Below, in pieces: positions 8,615 to 16,661 of a stretch of DNA of 64,000 bases. The stretch is taken from positions 1 through 64,000 of the forward strand of contig NZ_BJCF01000017.1 in the NCBI RefSeq assembly GCF_005402965.1. Direction: 5' to 3'. This DNA comes from Dolichospermum planctonicum (GTDB taxonomy: Bacteria; Cyanobacteriota; Cyanobacteriia; Cyanobacteriales; Nostocaceae). Position numbers and translations under genes: made by a program. Under the pieces are notes generated by a model, which was not told where the DNA came from, did no database searches, and was given only the letters and a program-made list of their open reading frames with translations. Every line of letters starts with the position of its first letter. Within the stretch, counting starts at the first letter, position 1.

Positions 8615-9271
8615 TTAATTTTCTCTAATCCAAAGTGCTAAACCACCTCCACGTCCACGGGCAGCGATTATATCTTCAGTCACTAAAAAGAAAGCAAAAA
8701 AGGGTAATTTAGCTATAGGTTGATCATAAAAATCTTCACCTTCAACCTGACCAAAACGAATTTGTTTATTGATAAATATCCAATTAAATGAACTAATTTG
8801 TAGTTGGATAAAATCAAAAGCCAATAAGTTCTTTTTTCCTAAGTATTTTGTTAGTCCTGTTAATTTCAATAAAATCGCTCCCAATTGTATTTGATTAGTA
8901 ATTTCCCCTGTTCCTAAAGCCCCATCTTTGCTAGGATTAAAGCACAGCAGAATTTTTATAAATTTCGGCATATACCAGCCCTTACCTAAAATAATTCCGC
9001 CTCGGTTTCTGACTTTTTTAGTACCAGTAGCAAAACAAAGTCGCCATTTACCGTTGAGAGATTCAAAGGGATAATTTAACTTTTGCACCTTGGCGGTTTT
9101 TTCCGCTTCTAGCAGCGCATTTACGACTATTTCAGCTGGGGGAACTTGATTTCCTTCTCGATAAGCAGCAGCGGCACGGGATAAGGTATTCATGAAATCA
9201 GAGGTGGAGTTAGATATTAAATTAGTTGTCATACAAGTATTGTTGATGTAAGTATTGCTATATTTTTTCAT
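8615..9271 (-). CDS. PAP/fibrillin family protein
   Basis: This 218-residue protein is of the plastid-lipid-associated protein (fibrillin) family, which in cyanobacteria associates with thylakoids and is linked to photoprotection and lipid or carotenoid handling. Family features are SLNGKWRLCFATGTKK (about residues 70-85), a central beta-rich lipocalin-like stretch and the C-terminal EDIIAARGRGGGLALWIR. Start choice is uncertain: no clear ribosome binding site precedes the ATG at 9271, the next ATG at 9232 (MTTNLIS), or the one at 9193 (MNTLSRAAA), where family similarity appears to begin. It is divergent to the pentapeptide gene at 9428 with about 150 bp between them. Confidence 0.8.
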   Translation of the reverse strand: MKKYSNTYINNTCMTTNLISNSTSDFMNTLSRAAAAYREGNQVPPAEIVVNALLEAEKTAKVQKLNYPFESLNGKWRLCFATGTKKVRNRGGIILGKGWYMPKFIKILLCFNPSKDGALGTGEITNQIQLGAILLKLTGLTKYLGKKNLLAFDFIQLQISSFNWIFINKQIRFGQVEGEDFYDQPIAKLPFFAFFLVTEDIIAARGRGGGLALWIREN

Positions 9272-9427
9272 AAAGTAACTAAATTGTAACGTTTATTGAA
9301 TTATCTTCTTGATCAGAGTACAATGAATACAGGATTTTAGCTAAAATTCTAGTAACTGGAAACTCAAATAATTGTCTGTGGTTTGGGAAGTGTAATAACT
9401 CACCTAGAGACGCAATGAGGTGGAATA

Positions 9428-9976
9428 ATGGATACTAAAAAACTCCTGAAGTCATATAAATCAGGAGAGAGGAATTTCCCGGGGATAAATCTGCACCAAG
9501 CTAAGTTAAGTCATGTTGATTTGAGGGGAATAAATTTAGAAGCGGCGGATTTAAGTGGTGCGGATCTTAGTCAAACAAATTTGAGTGGTTGTAACCTCAG
9601 TAGAGCGAATTTAACTAATGCTGATTTAAGTAGAGCAAATTTGCAAAGTGCGAACTTAAGCGAAGTTAACTTAATTGGTGCTGATTTAGTTAAAGCCAAC
9701 CTCGAGAAAACTAACCTGAGTGCTGCTGATTTACGAACTGCAAATTTAACCTTAGCAAACTTAGTAAATGCAAACCTGAGTCAAGCGGAAATCAGTGGTG
9801 CTGACTTTAGTGGCGCAAATCTCCATAACACAAATTTAATTGATAGTAATATCAATGAAGCAGAATTTATGGGAGTTGATTTAACAACAACAATTATGAC
9901 AGAATTGGAGATAACAGGAGAAATTCTGCATATAGGTTTATCTCATAAATGGGTAACTTGGGCTGGTAGTTATTGA
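9428..9976 (+). CDS. Pentapeptide repeat protein
   Basis: This 182-residue protein is built almost entirely of A(D/N)LXX pentapeptide repeats from about residue 20 to 155 (LSGADLSQTNLSGCNLSRANL and so on), predicting a right-handed quadrilateral beta-helix. There is no signal peptide or membrane segment, so it is probably cytoplasmic. Cyanobacteria have many such proteins and function cannot be read from the repeat. The ATG has GAGG six bases upstream. A stem-loop terminator follows at 10039. The C-terminal 25 residues (ITGEILHIGLSHKW...) are not repeat-like. Confidence 0.88.
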   Translation: MDTKKLLKSYKSGERNFPGINLHQAKLSHVDLRGINLEAADLSGADLSQTNLSGCNLSRANLTNADLSRANLQSANLSEVNLIGADLVKANLEKTNLSAADLRTANLTLANLVNANLSQAEISGADFSGANLHNTNLIDSNINEAEFMGVDLTTTIMTELEITGEILHIGLSHKWVTWAGSY

Positions 9977-10038
9977 TATTTTGACAAGTTCAAAATCAAT
10001 AATACACCAATTGAAAAAAGAATCAAATAGATTTATAT

Positions 10039-10064
10039 AGGCGGAATTTACCCGCCTTTTATTT
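10039..10064 (+). terminator. Rho-independent terminator of the pentapeptide gene
   Basis: AGGCGG (10039-10044) and CCGCCT (10052-10057) form a six-pair stem with a 7-nt loop, followed by TTTATTT. It is 63 bp beyond the stop codon of the plus-strand gene. Confidence 0.75.
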
Positions 10065-10198
10065 GAAAATAAATAAACAATTAACTTATAATTTTCATAT
10101 ACCTTTAATTCTTTACTCTCTTCTCTGGGTAAGATACAAAAATATAGTTCATTTATTTAAAATATTCATAAATAGCAGATGATATTTTTAAAAAAAGT

Positions 10199-10225
10199 AA
10201 AATGTCCGCTTTCGCGGACACTTTT
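10199..10225. terminator. GC-rich hairpin, possible bidirectional terminator
   Basis: TGTCCGC-TTTC-GCGGACA (10203-10220) is a perfect seven-pair stem flanked by AAAA on the left and CTTTT on the right, so both strands read a stem followed by T residues. It stands in the 480-bp gap between the convergent pentapeptide gene and cob operon (9977-10456), which otherwise holds only AT-rich sequence. Confidence 0.6.
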
Positions 10226-10456
10226 AGGGCTTCTGTCACTTTTATTGGCTACAATCATGTCTGGAACATGATGTTTTTATTGTTGATGATCAGAATCAAA
10301 AAATCAAGTCTTTTTCAGATATAAACTAGACATAATTAAGTGAATTATATCTTGAAAATTATAGTATTTCTCTTCTGCTGTCAAGTAGAGAAATAGGGAA
10401 GTTCACCGCAGATAAACCTGGACTATTCCCTGCTATATAAAAAAAATAAAAAAACA

Positions 10457-12166
10457 TTATTCCTCAAAGTTATAGCGACGTGAAGTATAAACCCAAACAT
10501 TATTATCTTGTTGAATTTGTTGAGTATGGGAAGAACCAATAATAATTACAGTTCCCATATCTGCTAATGTTGGTTCTAACTCTTCTAGGGTAATAACTTT
10601 AACCTCTTCTCCCTTTCTCCCTAGATTTCTTCCTAACACTACTGGTGTATGAGGTTTTCTGTATGCTAATAAAATTTTTTTCGCGGCTGCTAGTTGCCAA
10701 TTGCGTTTTTTTGATACAGGGTTATAGAAAGCAATCACAAAATCACTTACCGCCGCAGTGGTGATTCTTTCGGCGATAATTTCCCAAGGCTTTAAAATAT
10801 CAGATAGGGAAATTACGCAAAAGTCATGTCCCAAAGGCGCACCAATACGGGCGGAGGCGGCTTGCATAGCGGAAATACCAGGGGCGACCTGAATATCAAT
10901 TGTGCGCCATTCTGGTTTATTATATTGGTCTAAAACCTCAAAAACCGCCGCAGCCATTGCGTAAATACCGGGGTCGCCAGAAGAGACAACCGCTACATAT
11001 TTTCCCGCTGCGGCTAAGTCTAGCGCCTGATAAGCCCTTTCTGCTTCTACTCGATTATCTGATTCATGGACGCGCTTGCCGACAGCCAAGGATGCAATTA
11101 AATTAATATAAGTTTTATAACCTACTAAATCCGTAGCTGAATGCAAAATTTCCCTTACTTGTGGTGACATCCATTGAAATCCACCAGGACCAGTACCAAT
11201 AATGGCTAATTTCCCCTGGGCTTGTCCTGTTGTGGTGGGGTTGATAATTTGGCTGGAAATGGCGACAGCAATAGAAGAACATGAAGATGATATAATTCGA
11301 CCGTCTGTACCTGTGGCGGCTAAGGCTAGGGCTGAAGCGGAGGAGAGTTGGTTTTCCCGAAAAAACCGGACAGGAACGTTTAAAGCCTTAGCTACAGCAT
11401 GGAGTTGGGAATTATTGGCCAAGTGAAGAGGTGCAAATATGCCAGCGACAGCAACAGATGCTAAGTTAGATTTTGTGAGTATTTGCTGAATTTGAGTAAT
11501 TGTATCTGGTTCTGGGTTGGTGAGAGCGATCGCTATGGTCGCAGGATGATAAACTAAACAATTACAGTCATAATTACCCAAATATTCGGTAATTTTAATC
11601 TTTAACTCGCCGTTTTCATCAATAGGTAAATTACTCTCCCTCAACCAAGGTGCTGTTCCGAGTAACTTGACTTTTTCCCCGGACAATAGGTCAGCAATAA
11701 ATTTTTTCCCCTGTTCTGGGTTAGCTAAATGATATCCCCAGGGGGGAGACAACAAAGCGGTATGAAACCGGATATCCCCCGTGGTGGTAATTGCTGGTTT
11801 AATATTCAGCACTTCTCCAATTTGACGGGCTAAATCATTTACACCACTCAGTCCACCTAAAAGCGGTACTACAGCACTTCCATCTTCTGCGACAGCTAAA
11901 AGAGGTGGTTCTTGTCCCTTATCATTTAAAATGGGTGAAATTGTTCTAATGAGAATCCCAGCCGCACAAACACCAATTATTGGCGTACCAGCAGCAAACA
12001 ATTCCCGCACAGTTTCGCCAAAGTTGGTAAAACTAATATCAATATCATGAGTACGACTAGCTAAACCGTATAATTTCGCGGTTGCAAAGATATTAGTAAT
12101 TTTCCGCCCCACAATAACGCTATTTTGACTTAAAACTACAACCGCTGGGACTACTCTTGTATTCAT
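10457..12166 (-). CDS. cobJ: Fused cobalt-precorrin-5A hydrolase (CbiG) / precorrin-3B C17-methyltransferase (CobJ)
   Basis: This 569-residue fusion serves corrin-ring synthesis. Residues 1-310 are CbiG, which opens the delta-lactone and removes the C20 fragment as acetaldehyde; IGVCAAGILIRTISPIL and GGLSGVNDLARQIG are typical. Residues 320-560 are a SAM-dependent tetrapyrrole methylase (CobJ/CbiH, C17 methylation with ring contraction) with GTGPGG, SSGDPGIYAMA and APGISAMQAASARIGAPLGHDF. The fusion is common in cyanobacteria. It is the last gene of the riboswitch-led cobG-cobH-cobI-cobJ run, 94 bp after cobI. CbiG belongs to the anaerobic route whereas CobG upstream is from the aerobic one. 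Confidence 0.92.
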   Translation of the reverse strand: MNTRVVPAVVVLSQNSVIVGRKITNIFATAKLYGLASRTHDIDISFTNFGETVRELFAAGTPIIGVCAAGILIRTISPILNDKGQEPPLLAVAEDGSAVVPLLGGLSGVNDLARQIGEVLNIKPAITTTGDIRFHTALLSPPWGYHLANPEQGKKFIADLLSGEKVKLLGTAPWLRESNLPIDENGELKIKITEYLGNYDCNCLVYHPATIAIALTNPEPDTITQIQQILTKSNLASVAVAGIFAPLHLANNSQLHAVAKALNVPVRFFRENQLSSASALALAATGTDGRIISSSCSSIAVAISSQIINPTTTGQAQGKLAIIGTGPGGFQWMSPQVREILHSATDLVGYKTYINLIASLAVGKRVHESDNRVEAERAYQALDLAAAGKYVAVVSSGDPGIYAMAAAVFEVLDQYNKPEWRTIDIQVAPGISAMQAASARIGAPLGHDFCVISLSDILKPWEIIAERITTAAVSDFVIAFYNPVSKKRNWQLAAAKKILLAYRKPHTPVVLGRNLGRKGEEVKVITLEELEPTLADMGTVIIIGSSHTQQIQQDNNVWVYTSRRYNFEE

Positions 12167-12260
12167 GTATTTGACGAAACTAAGCTATTGAGAATTTAAA
12201 CGGGATAGAAATGGGTAATTAACCGCAGATGAATATCAAGAGTTATCAATTCCCAATTTC

Positions 12261-12968
12261 CTACAATTTATTTTTGGTAGGGATGATAATCATGGAAAAA
12301 TAGGGTACTTCCAAGGGGTTAACCGCATCTAAAGGTAATATACGTTGTTGCGTACTTGTAGCGCGTTCAATATATCTAGCCCGTGAAGCTAGTCCCAATT
12401 CATGGAGAAGATTCCTAATTTTAGAGAAATGACGACCAAGTTTCATAATGGCCGCCGCGTCAGTGGTTAGAAGTTGGCTAGTTAGTATTTCTATTGGTAA
12501 TGGCGCAGGTAAAACGGTAAGAACATCATTATAATAAGTAAATGGCAAACCTAAAGCCACAGGACAAGCCATAAGTGAGGAAACTCCAGGAACAACTTCT
12601 GTTTTGTATTTATCAGCTAATCGAGTAAATAAATACATAAATGAACCGTAAAAAAACGGGTCTCCTTCACAGAGAACCACCACGTCTCGACCAGCGGCTA
12701 AATGGTCAGCAATGGGTTGAACTTCTCGGTCGTAGATAGATTTGGCATTTTCTGGTTCTAAGGCGCGAGGAAGATGAAATAATACCTCAATTTGATGATT
12801 ATCCAGGTAGGGGGAAACAATCTTTCTGGCGATACTTTCTTTATCTACCGCTGACTGATAAGCAACAACGGGAACGGAACGGAGGATACGTAAGGCTTTT
12901 AAGGTAATGAGTTCTGGGTCTCCAGGTCCGACACCAATTCCATAAAGACGACCTCCAGGATTAGTCAT
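12261..12968 (-). CDS. cobI: Precorrin-2 C20-methyltransferase
   Basis: This 235-residue SAM-dependent methylase of the CobI/CbiL type converts precorrin-2 to precorrin-3A. Motifs: YGIGVGPGDPELITLKA near the N-terminus, the SAM-binding EGDPFFYGSFMYLFTRL at about 100-116, and VPGVSSLMACPVALGLP at about 124-140. The ATG at 12968 overlaps the TAA stop of cobH by one base (TAATG), so the two are probably translationally coupled. Length is normal. Confidence 0.94.
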   Translation of the reverse strand: MTNPGGRLYGIGVGPGDPELITLKALRILRSVPVVAYQSAVDKESIARKIVSPYLDNHQIEVLFHLPRALEPENAKSIYDREVQPIADHLAAGRDVVVLCEGDPFFYGSFMYLFTRLADKYKTEVVPGVSSLMACPVALGLPFTYYNDVLTVLPAPLPIEILTSQLLTTDAAAIMKLGRHFSKIRNLLHELGLASRARYIERATSTQQRILPLDAVNPLEVPYFSMIIIPTKNKL

Positions 12969-13594
12969 TACTCTTCCTCACTTGCTAAAGCGTTAACAGC
13001 AGCCGCAGCGATCGCACTTCCGCCCCGTCTTCCATGTAAAGTTAAGAATGGTACATTGCGGCTATCTGCGGACAATGCGGCTTTTGACTCAACCGCACCC
13101 ACAAAACCGACGGGAAAACCCAATATTAACGCCGGTTTAGGAACTCCCTCGTCTAGCATTTCCAATAGCCTAAATAGTGCTGTAGGTGCATTTCCAATCA
13201 CCACTATTGCCCCTTCTATATGAAAGCGCCATAATTCTAGGGCAGATGCTGATCTTGTATTTTTTAATCTTTTAGCCAGTTGTGGTACTTCTGGATCATT
13301 TAGGGTACAGATCACCCTATTATTTTTGGGTAGTCTTTTTCTTGTTATCCCTTCGGCTACCATGTGAGAATCGCACAAAATCGGTGCGCCGTCAATCAAG
13401 GCTTTTCTCCCAGCTTCTACCGCTGTAGAAGAATATCCTAAGTCTTTGACAATATCCGTCATTCCACAGGCATGAATCAGACGAACAGCAATTTTAGCTA
13501 CATCATCTGGTAACACATGGAGATTGGATTCTGAGCGAATAATTTCAAAGGATTTAGCGTATATTTCGTTAGCGTCACGGATGTAATCAAACAT
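12968..13594 (-). CDS. cobH: Precorrin-8X methylmutase
   Basis: This 208-residue CobH/CbiC enzyme moves the C11 methyl group to C12 to give hydrogenobyrinate/cobyrinate. The catalytic His lies in VRLIHACGM (about residue 41), and the C-terminal GFPVGFVGAVESKAAL and GRRGGSAIAAAAVNAL are characteristic. It overlaps the end of cobG by 8 bp and the start of cobI by 1 bp, so the three genes form a tight operon. Confidence 0.94.
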   Translation of the reverse strand: MFDYIRDANEIYAKSFEIIRSESNLHVLPDDVAKIAVRLIHACGMTDIVKDLGYSSTAVEAGRKALIDGAPILCDSHMVAEGITRKRLPKNNRVICTLNDPEVPQLAKRLKNTRSASALELWRFHIEGAIVVIGNAPTALFRLLEMLDEGVPKPALILGFPVGFVGAVESKAALSADSRNVPFLTLHGRRGGSAIAAAAVNALASEEE

Positions 13595-15053
13595 GGTATT
13601 TTAAAATTGTAACTGTTGAATTTGGACTGGATTTGCTAAATAATTGGTTTAATTGGTGTTTTTGACGGTCAATAAACTGGCTGAAGGATTCCTGTAAACT
13701 TAGACGTTGTTGCTGATACACTGCCAATATTTGCTGAATGATCATTGGAACTTTAGCTAAAGTCACATATTCATAGAGCAAATGACCAAGAACATAAATT
13801 TGATAACCGGGAAAATTTCCGCCGGCAACACCAAGTAAGGTAATATCAGCTTGGGTATGTTGAGCGCAAGATTTACTGCACCCACTAAAATGGATATTAA
13901 CCGAACAATCTAAAATCATAAGATTTTCTAGGTATTTTGCCAAGTCTAAAGCATCATCTTTCGTTTCTGTGGCCGCAGCAGCACAACCTCGTTTCCCAGA
14001 ACAAGCTACTAAAAAACTTTTGATGTCCGTTGGTGAATAGTTTAAATCCAAGTTGGTAATTTCTTTCTCAACTTCTATGATTTGATTTTGGGGAATGTCG
14101 CTTAATATTAGGTTTTGCCAAGGTGTTAACCTGATATTATCATCACCGTATCTTTTGGCAAGATTAGCTAAACCTCGAATTTGATAGGTTTCTAGTCTTC
14201 CTAAAGGTAAAACAATACCAATGTAATATAACCCGCTTTGTTTCTGGCTATGAATGCCTATAAGATTTTTCTCTCGCAGAGACGCAGAGACGCAAAGAGA
14301 AGGTTTTTCAAGATTAAATTCAAAATTAAATGTGTTTGGCTCTAATTCTTCTTTGACTTGGTGCAGATATTTTTCGATGGTGATGTGATTGATAATTTCT
14401 CGTAAACGTGGTTTACAACGGTTGTTAATGTCTATGTGTTTGAGGTAAGTTTCTGCTAATGCTGCTAAAACTGCTATTGTCTCTACTGGTTTAAGTAAAA
14501 TTCCCGTGTCTTTGGCTGGTTCTCCTTTTTCTCCATAACTGAGATATAATCGCCAATGGATATTGCTGTTAATTAATTCTGCTGCTAAGATGATATCATT
14601 GGGGCGGTCTTTTAGGGAAATTTTGCCTCCACCATCAAAACACACACTAAATTTCGCCGATAATTGGGAGAGATGAGAATGTGCTGTAATATATTTTTCC
14701 CAAGCTTTAACTAAGGGACGAGTATCTATTAGTTCTTGAGTATCAATACCCGCTGTAGGATTAGTCATAATATTGCGGATATGGTCTACACTAGCATTAG
14801 TAGAAGCTAAACCTAGCGCTTGTAATTTTTCCAGAACTTGAATATTTATCCCTTGTTTAATTTCTCTAATTTGGATATTAGCGCGGTTAGTAATATCAAT
14901 ATAGCCCCCACCATAATGATCAGAAATATCCGCTATGGCCTCAAATTGTTGAGAATTAATCATTCCCCCTGGTATTCTCAGACGACAGAGAAAACCATCT
15001 TGGGCTAATGTATTGTAAAATAACCCTGGACAAGCAGTCAATGGAAATTGCAA
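13587..15053 (-). CDS. cobG: Precorrin-3B synthase (CobG-like, siroheme/4Fe-4S enzyme)
   Basis: This 488-residue member of the nitrite/sulfite reductase superfamily has two ferredoxin-like half domains and an Fe-S site from CSGKRGC (about 349-355) and SGCSKSC (about 390-396). CobG hydroxylates precorrin-3A with O2. The start is TTG at 15053: AAGGAG lies eight bases upstream, no in-frame ATG exists before residue 31, and the conserved FPLTACPGLFYN would be lost otherwise. It is the first gene after the B12 riboswitch. Oddity: residues of about 250-258 (SLCVSASLR) come from an inserted intergenic-type repeat (14271-14302). Other siroheme reductases are possible, but the cob context argues for CobG. 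Confidence 0.88.
   Translation of the reverse strand: MQFPLTACPGLFYNTLAQDGFLCRLRIPGGMINSQQFEAIADISDHYGGGYIDITNRANIQIREIKQGINIQVLEKLQALGLASTNASVDHIRNIMTNPTAGIDTQELIDTRPLVKAWEKYITAHSHLSQLSAKFSVCFDGGGKISLKDRPNDIILAAELINSNIHWRLYLSYGEKGEPAKDTGILLKPVETIAVLAALAETYLKHIDINNRCKPRLREIINHITIEKYLHQVKEELEPNTFNFEFNLEKPSLCVSASLREKNLIGIHSQKQSGLYYIGIVLPLGRLETYQIRGLANLAKRYGDDNIRLTPWQNLILSDIPQNQIIEVEKEITNLDLNYSPTDIKSFLVACSGKRGCAAAATETKDDALDLAKYLENLMILDCSVNIHFSGCSKSCAQHTQADITLLGVAGGNFPGYQIYVLGHLLYEYVTLAKVPMIIQQILAVYQQQRLSLQESFSQFIDRQKHQLNQLFSKSSPNSTVTILKYHV
14271..14302. repeat. GACGCAGAGA-type repeat inside cobG
   Basis: The stretch CTCTCGCAGAGACGCAGAGA followed by CGCAAAGAGA is a tandem decamer of a kind scattered between genes in cyanobacteria; related pieces are at 15066 (GTGTGACGCAGAGACAG), 22236 and 35352. 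Here it is in frame within cobG and adds a Ser/Leu/Arg-rich peptide. Confidence 0.7.
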
Positions 15054-15099
15054 AATCGTGACTCCTTCTCTGTGTGACGCAGAGACAGAAATTGAGTAG

Positions 15100-15235
15100 A
15101 TACCCTAGAATTGGCATTCTGACTTACCCAACTTTAGATTTGAGATTTTTAGTCAAATCCAAAATTGCTTTACAGCTGCGGCACAGTCCCGGAATTACAC
15201 CGAAGTTTCCCAACCCTAAGTTTTAGCATTGTACC
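15100..15235 (-). promoter_or_regulatory. Cobalamin (B12) riboswitch ahead of cobG
   Basis: On the minus strand the leader contains GGTGTAATTCCGGGACTGTG followed by CCGCAGCTGTAA (15172-15201), the highly conserved core of cobalamin riboswitches, and later AAGTCAGAATGCC (15125-15113), matching the 3' AGTCAG...GCC element. Between aptamer and gene a TCTCTG/CAGAGA hairpin lies directly before the AAGGAG ribosome binding site, suggesting control of translation. It should repress cobG-cobH-cobI-cobJ when adenosyl- or pseudocobalamin is plentiful. The aptamer edges are approximate. Confidence 0.88.
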
Positions 15236-15318
15236 ACAAAATAGTATTTTATGCTATCGTTAATTTTTTTAGTCATGAAGAGGATACCAACCACTCATTA
15301 ACAAAGGTTTACGAACAA

Positions 15319-15450
15319 CTATAATAAAGGGGTAACGGGTTTATTCATAGGTAAGCTAATTATTGTAGCCCGAACCATAGCAGTGGCGGTATTAACTAAC
15401 TGTTGATAGATAGTTTCGGGTATTTGTAGTGTAATAGTTTCAGTAGGCAT
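15319..15450 (-). pseudogene. Truncated antitoxin-like N-terminal fragment
   Basis: A 43-residue reading frame starts MPTETITLQIPETIYQQLVN, the beginning of a widespread cyanobacterial family of small DNA-binding/antitoxin-like proteins of about 80 residues (from memory). Similarity stops after about 28 residues and the frame closes after NKPVTPLL. It is probably a decayed gene. It lies next to another broken toxin-antitoxin pair. Confidence 0.5.
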
Positions 15451-15487
15451 AATTTCAATAAATAAGGATACACTAATGATAATTTAA

Positions 15488-15565
15488 TCAAAAATCTTTA
15501 ATATTAAGTCTTGATTTTTTCCCTATTGCTAATGCTAACCAAAATCCTGTATCTGCTATAATCAT
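15488..15565 (-). pseudogene. N-terminal remnant of a PIN-domain (VapC-like) toxin
   Basis: The frame starts MIIADTGFWLALA, with the first acidic residue (Asp5) of a PIN ribonuclease domain, and ends after 25 residues at a TGA. A functional PIN toxin needs about 130 residues and three more acidic residues, so this is a truncated remnant. Its ATG overlaps the stop of the upstream antitoxin gene in the ATGA arrangement typical of toxin-antitoxin operons, which supports the identification. Sequence beyond it does not restore a PIN domain. Confidence 0.65.
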
Positions 15566-15813
15566 AAAGATTCTTCTAAGATGGTTTTTAATTGAGTTTT
15601 GTAAGTGCTAGACAAATCTGGATCACCTTCTCCACACGCAATAAAGTCACTTTGTTTAAGTAAAGCAAGAGGATCATTTTCTGGCTGTTTAATTTTTTGA
15701 TAATAAAGATCAATTGCAGTTTGAATAATTTGTTTGATATCTTGGTTGGTTTGTTGTTGAATGATATTAATCTGATCAAGAATGATTTGATCTAAAGATG
15801 TATCAATGTTCAT
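15562..15813 (-). CDS. Small antitoxin-like protein, partner of a truncated PIN toxin
   Basis: This 83-residue acidic, helix-rich protein begins MNIDTSLDQIILDQINIIQQ and contains QIIQTAIDLYYQKIK, a helix pattern like that of antitoxins paired with PIN toxins in cyanobacteria. The start has a strong AAGGAG seven bases before the ATG. Its TGA overlaps the ATG of the toxin remnant by four bases (ATGA). With the toxin truncated it is probably an orphan antitoxin. The family is inferred from position and size, not recognised by a diagnostic motif. Confidence 0.65.
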   Translation of the reverse strand: MNIDTSLDQIILDQINIIQQQTNQDIKQIIQTAIDLYYQKIKQPENDPLALLKQSDFIACGEGDPDLSSTYKTQLKTILEESL

Positions 15814-16154
15814 AATTTCTCCTTATAAATAGATAGAATAATTATAACACTAATTTAATTGACTGGATTTTAAAAGCAAAAAATAAATTTCTTGGCTAAT
15901 AGCAAAATTAAGCTAAAGCTGAATGAAGATTGATATTTATTAAGTCTGTTTTAACAGACTTTTGCTATGAGACTGAGAATTCATTCTCAGGCGGTTTGGT
16001 GGGAAAATGAAAGATGTATATTAACAGCAAAAAACCCTCGATAAATTAACCGAAGGCTTATTAATTTTATGTTTACAAGTCTTCTATGAAATAATCAGAT
16101 GACTTAAAAAATTGGTGATTTCCAATATTGTCAAATACAGCAAATCAGAAACTA
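15814..16154. other. Intergenic region with two adjacent hairpins
   Basis: No gene is seen. AAGTCTG-TTTTAA-CAGACTT (15942-15961) and CTGAGAAT-TC-ATTCTCAG (15973-15990) are two perfect stems 11 bp apart followed by GCGGTTTGG. This double hairpin has the look of a dispersed cyanobacterial intergenic repeat. The part nearest 16155 is AT-rich and may hold the end of the transcript of the secreted protein gene. Confidence 0.6.
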
Positions 16155-16616
16155 CTAATTTAAATTTTGACTGTGGTTATCGCTTAAATTGCTTACTACC
16201 TGAGATGCAACGTATCCACCTACTGCTCCTACTGCTAGTGTTGCTGCTACAGGAACTAGAACTGGTGCTGATACAACAGTTGTAGCAGCGGCCGCTAATG
16301 GAGCTAAAGCTGTTACAGCTGTTTGTCCAATAACCGCTAAACTGCTTATTATAGGTACAGCATTTGCTATAAATACACTACCAGCTATAGTTTCAGCCTG
16401 TCCAGTAGCAATAAGCGTTACTCCACTACCAGCAATTGCTCCTGCTACAAAAGAAGGTGTACTGGAACAGTTGCTGCCAGATTCACATTTAATGATTATG
16501 TCTATAACTCCTGCACTAGCTGTAGATGGAAAAATAGTTAAAGTGCTTACTACAACAATCAATGTCGCTAGACAGACTGATATTACGCTTTTGGCATTTT
16601 GGAATATACGCAGCAT
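16155..16616 (-). CDS. Secreted hydrophobic Ala/Val/Gly-rich protein of unknown function
   Basis: I do not recognise this 153-residue protein. Residues 1-35 are a clear signal peptide (basic start, VCLATLIVVVSTLTI, cleavage after ASA). The mature part has two Cys (CESGSNC) followed by long stretches of small and hydrophobic residues (AGAIAGSGVTLIATG, TALAPLAAAATTVVSAPVLVPVAATLAVGAVGGYVASQ), and a polar tail. The alternating small residues suggest membrane insertion or glycine-zipper packing, as seen in some surface or pore-forming proteins, but that is inference. The start has AAGGA eight bases upstream. The neighbours are decayed toxin-antitoxin genes. Confidence 0.6.
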   Translation of the reverse strand: MLRIFQNAKSVISVCLATLIVVVSTLTIFPSTASAGVIDIIIKCESGSNCSSTPSFVAGAIAGSGVTLIATGQAETIAGSVFIANAVPIISSLAVIGQTAVTALAPLAAAATTVVSAPVLVPVAATLAVGAVGGYVASQVVSNLSDNHSQNLN

Positions 16617-16661
16617 CTAAATTCCTTTGTGTATTAATTTGCTTAATAATTATAGACTAAT

